Below, piece after piece: positions 33,177-42,742 of a stretch of DNA of 43,999 nucleotides. Numbering within the stretch: position 1 is the stretch's first letter; every line of letters starts with the position of its first letter. Made by a program: the position numbers and the translations under genes. The notes under the pieces were generated by a model. It saw only the letters and a program-made list of their open reading frames with translations. It had not been told where the DNA came from and did not search any database. Source of the DNA: Nemertoderma westbladi. Taxonomy: Eukaryota; Xenacoelomorpha; Nemertodermatida; Nemertodermatidae. Location: assembly GCA_032718475.1 (NCBI GenBank), contig JAUCBJ010007801.1, positions 1 to 43,999 on the forward strand, read 5' to 3'.

Positions 33177-33289
33177 TTACGATTTTGACATGCTAATAAC
33201 TTTGTCGGATTTAAAGCTGCCAAGTTGAAAATTTGTAGGTATCAATATGAGCAAAAGTTGAGATTTTTGAGAGACTTTCAGACACCATC

Positions 33290-33925
33290 AGTGCAATGGT
33301 CTCCCGCTAGAGGGCCACATATCTAAACATTAAATGGCCACCCATTTCTTTGCTTTTAATCCGTTTAAGCTGAAACTTGGGAAGTATGTACTAGACCATT
33401 AGCTGTAAATTTCAATGGAGGCTAATCTGTCTGCAGTTCTCCAGTCTGCCGCTAGAGGGCGAAATGTCCCGAATGTGAAATTATTCTTCCATTTAGTTGT
33501 TTATGATCTGATTACGCTGAAACTTGTCATATATGTACTAGAAGACATCCTAAGTCTTTGTGTGGACAGTAATCGGTCAGGAGTTTTCGAGTCTGCCGCT
33601 AGAGGGCGAAATGTAGGAAAGTGATAACCTTCGCGAATTCCTTGATCTTAATCTATTTAAGCTGAATTTTGGAATATACAGTACCGGTATGTACTAGACC
33701 ACATGCCTCGTCTTTGTGAGGAAGGTGATCGATCCGTAGTTCTTTAATATGCCGCTAGAGGGCTAAATGTATGAAAGTGAAAACCTTCCAACATTTCGTT
33801 ATTTATGATCCGTCAATCGGAAACAGGGTAGATATGTAATAGACCATAGGCTGTGGCTTTGTAGGGAAACTAATCCTTCCTTCTTCAGTTACCCAGTCTC
33901 CCGCTAGAGGGTTAACGTTTTCCGG
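33290..33925 (+). repeat. About 150-bp tandem repeats carrying CCGCTAGAGGG
   Basis: Five diverged units. The core CCGCTAGAGGG lies at 33304, 33449, 33596, 33752 and 33901 (spacing 145, 147, 156, 149). Units also share AGCTGAAACTTG-like and ATGTACTAGACCA-like blocks. The core resembles the central CTCF consensus (CCASYAGRKGGC). Confidence 0.85.
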
Positions 33926-34221
33926 GAAAATCTTCTCATATGTTTTTATAATCCTTTCGAGTTGATACTTAGCATTAACTCATTTCACGTGCTGCGCGAA
34001 GGCCCCACTTCGTGTAGGCCTATATATTCCGACATTCCCTGATTACTGCCTTAGTACAACATGGGACATCTGTGTCTAACGACCTAGAATAAGCTAACCT
34101 ACTGTATATAGCAGTATGTTTAACACCACCACCATCATAGTTCCGTACTCGTACTGTATAAATCCCATACTGTACATTATTTACAGGAACTACCACATTT
34201 ATCACTATAATACAATATGAA

Positions 34222-34826
34222 CTTACTACTACTAAGTAGGGAGAGCTCGACCTAGTAGTGCAAATGGTGACCTTCCGATTCTCCATAATTGTTGCAATTT
34301 CGTTTTTTCAAAGTTCAGTATCCCTTTCAAGATGGTCTTTATATGTCGTAGCCTGTTGTCCACGACTACGCTTTCCATGAGTTGGTTGCCAGAAAAGTAG
34401 ATCTGGTATGACCTCGTCTTTACTTCGCCAGCAGTGCCCACTGAATCTTAATCTGTGTTCACGGAGGGTGGTTGATACAGGTGGTATTGTACCATAAAGC
34501 TCGGCGTTTGTCATGTGTTGTATCCAGCTGATGTTTAGGGCTGCCCTTAGTAAGTAGGTTTGTGAAACAACCATCAATTCATTGTTCAAGTGATTTAGTC
34601 AGTGTCCAGGTCTCACCCCCGTATAAAAATACATTTTCCACTGTGGCTCAAAATAACTTGGTCTTCAGGTCTCTATGGAGAGATCTGATTTCCAGATGGT
34701 ATCCATTTTTTATAGAGCTACCCATGCCTTTGCTTTCCTAATGTCTATGTATTTTCTATTGCTATCTGCTATCTACTCATGTCATGACTCAAGGTACTGG
34801 AAATCGTCAACGTTCTTTAACCATAT
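34222..34826 (-). pseudogene. Retroelement family B, 5'-truncated reverse copy
   Basis: Reverse complement of the family B C-terminal region. NAELYGTIPPVSTTLREHRL, RFSGHCWRSKDEVIPDLLFW and QPTHGKRSRG are readable across frames. The 3' end lies near 34222 with a TAG run. It abuts the Gypsy target duplication to the left. Confidence 0.88.
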
Positions 34827-34899
34827 CTGGCCCGGGCTATTTTAGTACTTAATTGGCCCGGGGGCTGGGGGGGTGAATTTTTTTAGATCTTGCCTCAAA

Positions 34900-35170
34900 A
34901 ATTAAAAGTTTTATGATATTGATATAATGGTTTTCGAGGTCGCAGATCACGATGAAACTATTTAAAAATATTTCTGGAAATGTAAACATCATTTTTGGTA
35001 CCATTCTGGTGCCCCAGAACGAAAAGTACAGTTAAATTTTGCCTTTGGTTTGGTAATTCTGAAACTATAATGGTTTTCAAGGCCACTGATCACGATACAA
35101 CTCGTTAAAAATCATTCGTGGTAACGCAACTATCACTTTTGGTGCTTGTCTGGTGGGACGAATAAAACAA
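34900..35170 (+). repeat. Diverged 143-bp tandem duplication
   Basis: ATAATGGTTTTCGAGGTCGC near 34926 and ATAATGGTTTTCAAGGCCAC near 35069, each followed by GATCACGAT. No gene function recognised. Confidence 0.7.
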
Positions 35171-35342
35171 GTTAGTTAGCATAAAATTTCAAACGGCAAA
35201 AATCGAATTTAGTTGGATAATACGAAGTTGTTGAGTGTCATATTCTTGATCAGCATCCCAAAAACCCATATGGTCATATATTTCGGGCGATTTTTCAACT
35301 ACTTGTTTTTTTCCTGCCGTAGGGGGCAGGGCACGTTCAAAA

Positions 35343-35476
35343 TTACCAAAAATTTTCTTGTATATTAAATTTGAGTTCAATAATGGTGATCAGTAACCAA
35401 AAAATTATACGAAATCCAACCTCAATATCAGCCCCTTCCACCTTCCACTGAAGTTCAGCAGGTGTAAAGTTCCTTT
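35343..35476 (-). CDS. SUPT3H: SUPT3H possible terminal exon 6
   Basis: Acceptor ACTCATAG after a 58-bp intron, in phase. Starts RNFTPAELQWKVEG, which has the look of the second histone-fold TPAELQ-type helix start, but the remainder to TAA at 35343 is AT-rich and does not resemble known C termini. Either the gene has lost or changed its end, or the true last exon is elsewhere. Confidence 0.4.
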
Positions 35477-38400
35477 CTATGAGTGGCGTCTAGTAAATAT
35501 ATTTTCTAATAAATAATATTTAACCAAATCTAACCTAAGGGGGTTGTAGCTGGACTGTTTACGTATACAGTGTCGTCTATGGTGTGAACAAACTGCTGAT
35601 GTTGACGCGAATATTGGTCGGTTAAGGTCAACCGAGGTTGAATGTTTAGCTCCTGGTTGGTAACTGATTGATCCGCCTGGACTAATAGGGCGTACTCAAC
35701 TAACGTTCCCACTGTGTCGTGAGCAATAAATGTTACTATGGAAACATAAGTAATAAATAAATCAATCAATTTGTACATTACCAATGGACTTTATTTTTTT
35801 GTAAGTTATGTATAAATTATTATTAAAATTTAAAAGTTTTATAACAATTACACAAAACATAATATAAATTAAATGATTTAAAAAATACTCACACGGCTAA
35901 TTAATTAAAGATAGACAATTTAAGTGTTAAGATAATCATTTTACCATTATATTAATTATTATTATTACGGTCATTATCTTGTCTCTTCATAAGTGGCCTA
36001 CATTTTGCCCTTTTATTCGAAAGTAATTCGAAATCAATCCGAACGACATTGTTTGGATTCTATATTATCTTTGTCTATATACATTTAAAATAGCCAATAG
36101 GAATTTACCGGGAAAATTCACGGGCTGATTGAATTTTCGTCAATTTTCGCGGCAGATTGAATTTCCCGACAATTTTCACGGCAGAAGTTGGCGGCAGATT
36201 GAATTTGCCGTCATGTTCACGGCAATTACTTCACATAGGTGAGTATTTAATTTTTGTTGTGAAAACGATGGCTATTGGGAAGCAGGACAATTCGGTCCAA
36301 TTAACTTTAGTGTTTTGGGACCGAATTGTCCGGGACCGAAGTGTCCGGGACCGAAGTGTCCGGGACCGAAGTGTCCGGGACAGAATTGTCCGGACGTAAT
36401 TATGAATTATTAGTATTATTAATATTATTAGTTATTGAATTTATACATATTAATATATAAGCTAAATAGGTAACTAAATATTTGCGACTCAATTCTCCTA
36501 GTATTTTGTCTTTTTGGACCGAATTGTCCGGGCCCGAACAGTCCGGAACCGAATTGTCCTACATCCGGCAATTGTGGGCCACCATAAAATTCCGCATTTA
36601 ATTGCTTAAATTTACTTGAATACCAACTTTGTATTTAATTTTAGGTATTACAATTATTGCTATACGGTAGGTCTAGGTCCTAAAGATTATAGATACCGTC
36701 ATCGGCAATTCTCTAATTTTAGAACCAGTTAGTGAGGGGGGTAAATGCTCTATCAGCACATTAACAATCAGTGGGCCCGTGTAGCTAATAATGTTGCAGG
36801 TACGTAGAGTTATCAACCAATGGGCACCTCGCTATGGGGTGATATAGAAGTAGCTTCAAAATGATATCGGGTTTGGAGGGTTTTATGGAATTTCAATTAT
36901 TTATCGAATGTTGAAGATGACAATGTAGAAATTGGACAAGGTAAATTTATGACTTTTTCAACTTCAAAAAGTCATAAATCTTCAACGATTTATCATATTT
37001 ACATAATTCTTGGTGTTTAAGCATCACGAGAAAATAATCTATTAAATTGTATATAGTTTTGTAATATTGCGGCATCGTTAACTCAAGAAAATTAAATATC
37101 TTTGAAATCTTGGACACAATTTGGGCACTTTTTAGGAGAATGACGCATATAAAGTTGCCAAAAAAGCATACTTACACCATACGATAAAAACACCACACGA
37201 TAAATACTTGCAAACTTATGATAACTTTTAACGAATTATTTAATCCAAAATTGCAATCCAGATGCTGGAAATCCCGAAATGTATAATCCTGTTTAAAGTT
37301 AAACACTAGTCTAAAAGATTAACTGCACAAAATCTGGGGAAAATCGCACCAACAGTATGTTGCTATGCTATACTATGTTGTTAAAGTAATGAAATTGAGA
37401 GTGAGTAAGAAAATGAAAAATAATAAAATAGGATCGGATATCCTGTGCAGCCCTAATCCCGAATCATTCGGGAATGTTACAATCCCAATCCCGAAAACTC
37501 TGCTGATCTAGCCTTGAAGTATTAAATCCCCCCCCCCCCCCCCCCCCCTCTAACCATTCATTTTTCGCTACTTACACAACTCCATGGCCAATCCATTCGG
37601 CTTGATATCGAAATTATTCACACCCAACCACTCTCTAAACTTAGGCATCTTCTTTAGGATCCCCGACTGTCTACATTCCGTGAACTCAACGTAATGTAGG
37701 TGATCCATACTCTTAGACATTCTGTCAAGCCGATCTAGCCGGGACAATAACCTGAATACCGGACCGGTAAGACAAATAAACAATAAAATAATGAGGTATC
37801 AGGAGCATTCCCAACAATGTTACCTACAATTAGAGACAGGCTGAGGGTATTAAACTAAAGTTTATAAAATAATAAAACAGTTCAAAATTTTGTTTGCAGT
37901 TGGGGATTCTAATGCACTAATGAGCACTGAAATGGGAGGAACAAAGCGTGGTAGTGAAGTGAGCACGGAATTAGAGCATAGTGTGGTAGTGAGCACTGAA
38001 ATTAGAGCATAGTGTGGTAGTGACTAGCGAGCACCAAAATTGGAGCAGAGTGAGGTAGTGAGCACCGAAATTAGAGCAGTGCAATAGTGGGCCCCGGAAT
38101 TCTGCCGCTATGACATTGTCAGGTATATCATTATAACTAACATCTCATCGGGAATAAAGTTGGCAGATCTAAACAACCCAATGAGTTCTCCGTTACTATC
38201 GAGGTAACATAGAATGTCGTAGAGGGACTTTAATCGCTTGTTACTCCGGAATCTATCAGGGCAGCTCTCTGCATCGTCAAACAAACTAAAACAGGTAAAA
38301 TATTAATTGATTCAGTTTTACTAACAATGGCGCGTAGTCGCGCAAACTGCGGATTTATTTTTAACTGGTAAGTTGGGTGGTTGGGATGGAGTAATCTTTA

Positions 38401-41248
38401 TTCTCTTAGTATATATTCCGCATTTCATCGAAATAGACAAAAGCCTGTGTTAGTGTTAGCCATTGCCGCTCAATACGTCATTATAAATTAAATGACGCTG
38501 TGCAGTATTATGGGAAGTTTAATGGAAATTAGGGATGTCCCGGAATTCCGTTCCGGCCGGAATTCCGGCGGTTTTTGTCCGATTCCGGTTCCGGCCGGAA
38601 TTGCCGGAATGGGGTCAATTCCGGCCGGAATTTTACCGGAATTACAAGGTTCATATCTAGTTTAATAGCTGCAATTAGTTTGTTAAATTATTATCAACAT
38701 TTATATTTTTTAAACACATTATTACCAATTAATTTAAGATACCTTTCAACACTTGTAAACAAGTATAGAAATAAAGTTTTCTTCGACCGTTAGAGCTAAC
38801 ATTTAAGGATGAAAGGCATAGATGCCCGATGGTTAGCCCCTTCAAACCATTCGTGCCGAATTGAAAACTGCCTTGGCCCACATACATGGATCGAACCCAC
38901 GACCTCCAGATATATTGGAAATCAATGCAACCACTATACACCAAGGTAGAACCTAACTAACATATGTAACGAAGGAAAATTCACAGCCACCCTGTTTATT
39001 AAAGTGAATGCATTCTTGATGGGTATGTATCACATTTCCAAAAAATTTTTACCTGGTAATCAAACTAAACTGGTCCCACCATATGTTTCACCACTAAGTA
39101 GTATTCATATACAATTCAAATAACCCTTTTAATTTACATTAACTAATTAAACCCTTTGTCCTTCTGAAGATATCTTAAGAAATGCATCATTAGGCCCGTG
39201 CTCCACTGGTAAGTCGTACTTACGTCGTTTTCAGATATTGTCTTAGTCAGAATGTCAAAATGAATGCCTCCTCGCTCCATTGGTAACATAAGTCATAAGT
39301 CATTTGATGTATAAGATGCGTCTCACATTTACTGCATATTTATTATACCCAAAGTAACCAATCACAGGCATCTTGCCGGATATAACACATGATTCATATG
39401 TCAAAAGATGGAGACATGGGACATAATCACAGTCGTAACTTACGATTTACCATTGGAGACGCCCCCATTGAAACCAATGTGTTCCATAATTTATTCTGAC
39501 TAAGACTATACATAATACTTACCAGTGGAGCACGGGCCTTCACGTGTGGTTTTTCCAATTTGCTTATAAAATGGCGTTTTTTAGATTGATTTTACATTAT
39601 TTTACATTGATCTTACAATATTTTACATTGATTTTAAATTATTTTACATTGATTTTATATTATTTTACTTTGCATTAATTATTAAATAATATGATAATTA
39701 CAGGAGGCTAAATAAATTGCCAACCTTGTAAAGTTAGCAATGAAACTCGATTAACGATTAACACAATTACAATTACTACTTTAACCTAAAACTAATATAA
39801 ATATAAAACGTTATTACAACACGTACAGGTCCTGAGAGTGGTCGTTAGTTTAGTTCTGCGTCGTAGGTGCTGCATAATATAGTAGTTTAATTTCTATTTA
39901 CAGCAAATCCATTTCTTACCATAAATCTATTTATTCCCAGCAATAATTAAACTGTAACATGTACTATTGGACTCGTTTATTGTTTTGGTTCGAATAACAT
40001 GCCACTGTAACATGCTCCTTTTCCTTAAAGACACCAGGATATTGCACCAAAGGACCTAATGACGCGAAACCATAGGTTTTGGGTTAACGTACTGTAGGTT
40101 TTTATGTATGAGTCTAAATGCTAAAAACCTAACTTTTGGCCAAAGTTGTCGATTTTAGAAAAAAATTATATTTAATAATGCCGAAGTACCATCCCGTCCC
40201 ATAACGGCTCAGGCCATTCTACACTCCACCCACCTTAATTCCCCCAAGGTTCTGATTCATCTCATTAACAAACTTACTGTAGAAATTAAAAAATTAATTT
40301 CATAAAAAATTATAAAATTTCCTGGGTCATTTAGTGTATTTCACTAATTATAGAAAATTCCGGTTCCGGCCGGAATTCCGGCCGGAATATTCCGGCATGT
40401 TGAATTCCGGTTTCCGGTTCCGGCCGGAATCAAAATATCGATTCCGGGACATCCCTAATGGAAATTACATCAAAATGTTATAGGTTATATACCTGGTCTG
40501 TCGACTGCTACCCTTGGCGTCAAGGAACTTTATCAATCGTCTCAATTTTTCAGGAGATTTTCTAAACAAAAAAACAACGTCTTCCATAGCGATACAAGGT
40601 GCATCTCTGAGATAAGCTAATTCCCTAGACCGTTTAATAATCTATGAGATAAATAAACAGAGTAAACAATTTACTGGATCTTTTTATATTATGTTGATTA
40701 AAAAGCACAGTACTCAGGCTACTTTATAGTGGTGCTGCTCTCAGGAATATACGACACAAATCTGCAAATAGGAATAAACGATAAACAACAGAACGTACCT
40801 TGGACATTTCCGTATACAGAATATCTTCGATTAGGGAAGCTGTTTCAAACAGACCTCTCTGACAATCACCAAAGGCGAACATCATGGCCTGTAGCTCTGG
40901 AACTAACGAAATACGAGTAGAATATCCTGTAGGAGGATTCCCTATACTGCTCGTCGGTTCAAGTACCGGTGGCGGCAGTAGGCCTATCTGGTTCGGTTGC
41001 AACTGCTTCCCGGCAGACGATGCAGTCAACTGCCGGCTGCCGTGTTTCTTCGCAGATACAACTACCGCTGTGCGAGTAGATTGACCTTCTGCCTGACTTC
41101 GGCATATTATCACCTGTTGATTGTGAGGGTCGGGTTGTTTTTTTATTTTCCCCGGAATAAATTTATCAGATTCTTGACTAATTCTACTCGATTTAACTTG
41201 TTTTCCTGAGGCATTTCTTTTCATGGTTTTGCTTTTCCAATCAGCCAA
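35343..41248 (-). CDS. SUPT3H: SUPT3H (SPT3 homologue, SAGA complex histone-fold subunit), six exons
   Basis: Spliced minus-strand gene: exons 41248-40799, 40641-40493, 38285-38142, 37751-37576, 35735-35535 and, tentatively, 35476-35343. All five first exons join in phase with GT-AG borders. The product is a nuclear coactivator subunit; in human and yeast Spt3 it binds TBP in SAGA. Histone fold 1 spans exons 1-2: ISLVPELQAMMFAFGD, LIEDILYTEMSK, then APCIAMEDVVFLFRKSPEKL. The second part has HYVEFTECRQSG, KMPKFREWLG and DIKPNGLAMEL, continuing LTFIAHDTVGTLVEYALLVQ, which follows the human SUPT3H order closely. The first about 100 residues are Ser/Lys/Pro-rich and weakly conserved. Expected length is about 400 aa. 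Intron 2 contains a hAT-like element. The C-terminal end is uncertain: the tentative last exon starts RNFTPAELQWK and lacks a clear match to the human terminus. Confidence 0.9.
35535..35735 (-). CDS. SUPT3H: SUPT3H exon 5
   Basis: Acceptor TTTCCATAG, in phase with exon 4. Encodes TFIAHDTVGTLVEYALLVQ, matching the YLAYETVAQLVDLALLVRQ region of human SUPT3H (second histone fold). A weak donor GTTAGA at 35534 is proposed. Without splicing the frame would stop at 35530. Confidence 0.87.
36284..36567. mobile_element. Small inverted-repeat element with GGACCGAATTGTCC motifs (in SUPT3H intron 4)
   Basis: The ends AGGACAATTCGGTCC and GGAACCGAATTGTCCT are inverted. Multiple copies of the near-palindrome GGACCGAATTGTCC lie at both ends, including a 15-bp tandem run at 36328-36395 that reads DRSVR in one frame. 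No transposase. Confidence 0.7.
36580..37520. other. Rest of SUPT3H intron 4
   Basis: AT-rich and unrecognised. A short palindromic-like CCCGAATCATTCGGG lies near 37457. Confidence 0.5.
37528..37550 (+). repeat. Poly-C tract in intron 4
   Basis: About 21 C in a row followed by TC, 26 bp downstream of the exon 4 donor on the minus strand (G-rich in the transcript). Confidence 0.9.
37576..37751 (-). CDS. SUPT3H: SUPT3H exon 4
   Basis: 176 bp. Acceptor GTATTCAG, donor GTAAGT. Encodes LDRMSKSMDHLHYVEFTECR and KFREWLGVNNFDIKPNGLAM (adjacent parts), the most conserved stretch of the protein. Confidence 0.92.
37920..38095 (+). repeat. Diverged 30-38-bp minisatellite in SUPT3H intron 3
   Basis: Four to five units of GAGCACTGAAATTAGAGCA + TAGTGTGGTAGT with length variants. 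Confidence 0.88.
38142..38285 (-). CDS. SUPT3H: SUPT3H exon 3
   Basis: 144 bp. Acceptor CTGTTTTAG, donor GTTAGT. Encodes SNKRLKSLYDILCYLDSNGE, aligned to the linker region KRQKIAQDFLNSIDQTGE of human SUPT3H. Ends AT, completed by G of exon 4. Confidence 0.87.
38805..38947 (-). mobile_element. tRNA-derived SINE-like sequence
   Basis: On the minus strand the 5' part reads TTGGTGTATAGTGGTTGC (A-box-like) and GTGGGTTCGATCCATG (B box GGTTCGATCC), at tRNA-like spacing, followed by an unrelated body. A tRNA-headed SINE is the simplest reading. It lies inside the hAT-like element. Confidence 0.7.
39193..39538. mobile_element. 346-bp MITE, TTA type, nested in the hAT-like element
   Basis: Inverted termini GGCCCGTGCTCCACTGGTAA. 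Flanks TTA (39190-39192) and TTC (39539-39541), probably a mutated TTA duplication. No coding frame. PIF/Harbinger-like by these features. Confidence 0.85.
39936..40035 (+). mobile_element. Poly-C MITE internal remnant
   Basis: Matches the middle of the poly-C MITE (AAACTGTAACATGTACTATT, TTATTGTTTTGGTTCG, CCACTGTAACATGCTCCTTT) without either homopolymer end. Confidence 0.7.
40493..40641 (-). CDS. SUPT3H: SUPT3H exon 2
   Basis: 149 bp, too short for routine ORF detection. Acceptor CTCATAG, donor GTATAT. Encodes IIKRSRELAYLRDAP and VVFLFRKSPEKLRRLIKFL, the second half of histone fold 1. Ends in phase 2 (AG), completed by T of exon 3. Confidence 0.9.
40799..41248 (-). CDS. SUPT3H: SUPT3H exon 1
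   Basis: ATG at 41248 (MADWKSK...), low-complexity N terminus, then the start of histone fold 1 to EMSK. Donor GTACGT at 40798-40793. A second ATG eight codons downstream is an alternative start. The reading frame runs past the donor only as intron read-through. Confidence 0.88.
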
Positions 41249-41432
41249 AGGGGAGCCAATATCCGAACTGAATGATAATACAGGAATATTAAATAGTATC
41301 AGACTGTACAGCTCACAGTTGTAGATATGGCTGACTAGGGAAGTTACCTAGACTAAATTATATCTATATATAGGCCTACGGTCTGACGACTGACGGCTAT
41401 AACTGTATAACTGTATAATACAATTTATTGCA
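41249..41432. promoter_or_regulatory. Possible bidirectional promoter between SUPT3H and an 84-aa ORF
   Basis: 184 bp separate the two divergent start codons. There is no clear TATA box in a convincing position. Inferred from the head-to-head arrangement only. Confidence 0.4.
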
Positions 41433-41687
41433 ATGCCGTTTGCAGTTCAATGCAAATGTACCACTCATAAGCAAGATACGATTAAAGATACAGCTGCACC
41501 TGCAGTTGTTGTTAAAGTAGCTCATATTCTTCGCAACCAACCAGGCTGCCGGAAGCGAAAAATAGTTGAAGCTATGATATCCGATGGTATTTTGGATGCG
41601 AAGGGTTCTGCAGTTTGTTCCGATTGCACCGACAACCACTCTATGAAAGGAATCTGTACTGCGGCTGAAATAACAGAGAAGTCGTAG
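41433..41687 (+). CDS. Hypothetical 84-aa Cys-containing protein
   Basis: Complete frame from ATG to TAG, not recognised. It has a Cys/His start (FAVQCKCTTH), a central predicted helical basic segment (NQPGCRKRKIVEAMISDGIL) and a second Cys pair VCSDC near residues 62-66. The paired cysteines at both ends would suit metal binding, which is inference. It lies head-to-head with SUPT3H, outside any repeat I can see, and has balanced composition unlike the AT-rich surroundings. It could instead be a first exon of a longer gene. No sequence family can be named. Confidence 0.5.
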   Translation: MPFAVQCKCTTHKQDTIKDTAAPAVVVKVAHILRNQPGCRKRKIVEAMISDGILDAKGSAVCSDCTDNHSMKGICTAAEITEKS

Positions 41688-41739
41688 GCCCTACGATGGG
41701 TTGGCCCCTGAATACCGTTAACGAATGGCCGATACATAA

Positions 41740-42120
41740 AAAGGAATATATGGAATTCAATTTGATAATTAATCCAAGTTGAATATATGAATACAGTACA
41801 GTATAAGATTTATTTATTTACATCTCATTCCTGAAAATTAATTTATTACCAATACATACAAAACATACGATACTGCACAATTGACTCTCTCATTCTCCTG
41901 ACCCTGACCTTTATTTTATTGTAACTCAAATGCCAACCTGTGAAGATTAGATCAGTAGATTAGGGGTTCAGGATTAGAGTTTTAAGCGGATACTAAAAGT
42001 AAAATGTGACATTTTATAACTATCGCCTGATGATGTCAACGCTTTCGTGCGTTTGTGAGCGATACAGTAGGGTGGATTTCGCTCGTTTTCTTGTATCAGA
42101 CTGAGCAACAGGATCCGCTG
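41740..42120. other. Spacer
   Basis: AT-rich. No feature recognised. Confidence 0.5.
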
Positions 42121-42130
42121 CACTTTTATT

Positions 42131-42268
42131 AGGAGCAGCCAGCAATGCAGCTGGTTACTACAGTATGGTTCCTATCTCTAGAGGCAGCCAATGTAGCTGG
42201 TTGCTGGTTCCTCTCTCTATATAGAAGCTGCCGCGCAATGTAGCTGGTTGCTGGTTCCTCTCTATCTA
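42131..42268 (+). repeat. Tandem repeat of about 50-55 bp
   Basis: Three diverged units around CAATGTAGCTGGTTGCTGG followed by TTCCTCTCTCTA. Confidence 0.8.
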
Positions 42269-42529
42269 CCTTATTCCCAAAATTCCTTATTTCGAAAAAT
42301 ATTCATAGTTTGGGCACTATTTTTCACCTAGACGGGTTTTCGATAGCGGCGAATCTTCTGAGACGGGTCTCAAATTCTCAAAGCACAAAGGGTGGCTGTG
42401 TGCCATTTCTATGGCACGTGCCAAAATTGGCGTATTTGGCAAACACAATAGATACAGGCAGAATGGCGCAGATTTCGGTTCCACAAGGTTAAACAGGCAG
42501 ACAGGGTGCTGAAGCACTAACAAACTGAC

Positions 42530-42742
42530 AAATGGTTTCAAATTCTCTAGTAGCGTAGAAGTGCCACTTTTTAGCTTGTGGCACATGGCACTGTGTTTAG
42601 CATGGCACAAAATATCAAAATATCTAAAGCTTCATAGAAATGTTTTCATTTTCGGTATTTATAGGTTTCCAAAGGTGCTGATTCGATTACAAATGTTTTC
42701 AAATTCTCTAGTGGCACATAGGTCAGTAGGTGCCACTTTTTA
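42530..42742 (+). repeat. Direct repeat pair with TTTCAAATTCTCTAGT
   Basis: TTTCAAATTCTCTAGTAGCG at about 42535 and TTTTCAAATTCTCTAGTGGC at about 42696, each followed by GTGCCACTTTTTA. GTGGCAC motifs are frequent in 42390-42740. No coding role seen. Confidence 0.65.

Larger units (their letters stand above)
33037..34012. mobile_element. 976-bp insertion with microsatellite and CTCF-like core repeats
   Basis: The ends CTGTGGGGCGAGCC and GGCCCCACTTCG share a short imperfect inverted repeat around GTGGGGC, with a 5-bp flanking duplication TGTAG. Contains a CGT microsatellite (33114-33176) and five approximately 150-bp direct repeats. The architecture recalls elements with microsatellite plus core repeats (pearl or DINE-like), but the superfamily is not established. 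Confidence 0.7.
28211..34197 (-). mobile_element. Ty3/Gypsy-type LTR retrotransposon, complete but decayed
   Basis: Two LTRs (28211-28475 and 32965-34197) bound a minus-strand gag-pol. A 5-bp target duplication TTTAT is present on both sides (28206-28210 and 34198-34202). The order on the minus strand is gag, protease, reverse transcriptase, RNase H, integrase, as in Ty3/Gypsy elements. A purine run GAGGGAGGG abuts the 3' LTR (28476 onward) as polypurine tract. The region next to the 5' LTR starts TGGCGCTGTGAG and is the likely primer binding site. Secondary insertions: a poly-C MITE in RT (30074-30319) and a 976-bp element in the 5' LTR (33037-34012). Frameshifts throughout show it is dead. 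Confidence 0.92.
32965..34197 (-). repeat. Gypsy element 5' LTR, interrupted
   Basis: LTR parts at 32965-33036 and 34018-34197 match 28211-28475. The 976-bp insertion between them is flanked by TGTAG (33032-33036 and 34013-34017). Confidence 0.9.
38530..40457. mobile_element. Non-autonomous hAT-like element, 1928 bp, in SUPT3H intron 2
   Basis: Terminal inverted repeat TAGGGATGTCCCGGAAT at both ends and an 8-bp target duplication ATGGAAAT (38522-38529 and 40458-40465), as in hAT. Subterminal blocks of CCGGCCGGAATTCCGG occur at both ends. No transposase. Contains a SINE-like repeat, a TTA-type MITE and a poly-C-MITE remnant, all nested. Confidence 0.9.

Noticed and set aside
38729-38944. 71-aa minus-strand frame
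   Set aside because: It coincides with the tRNA-derived SINE-like repeat.
42015-42060. CTGATGATG followed by a possible hairpin, looked at as a third hammerhead
   Set aside because: No GAAA follows at the required place.
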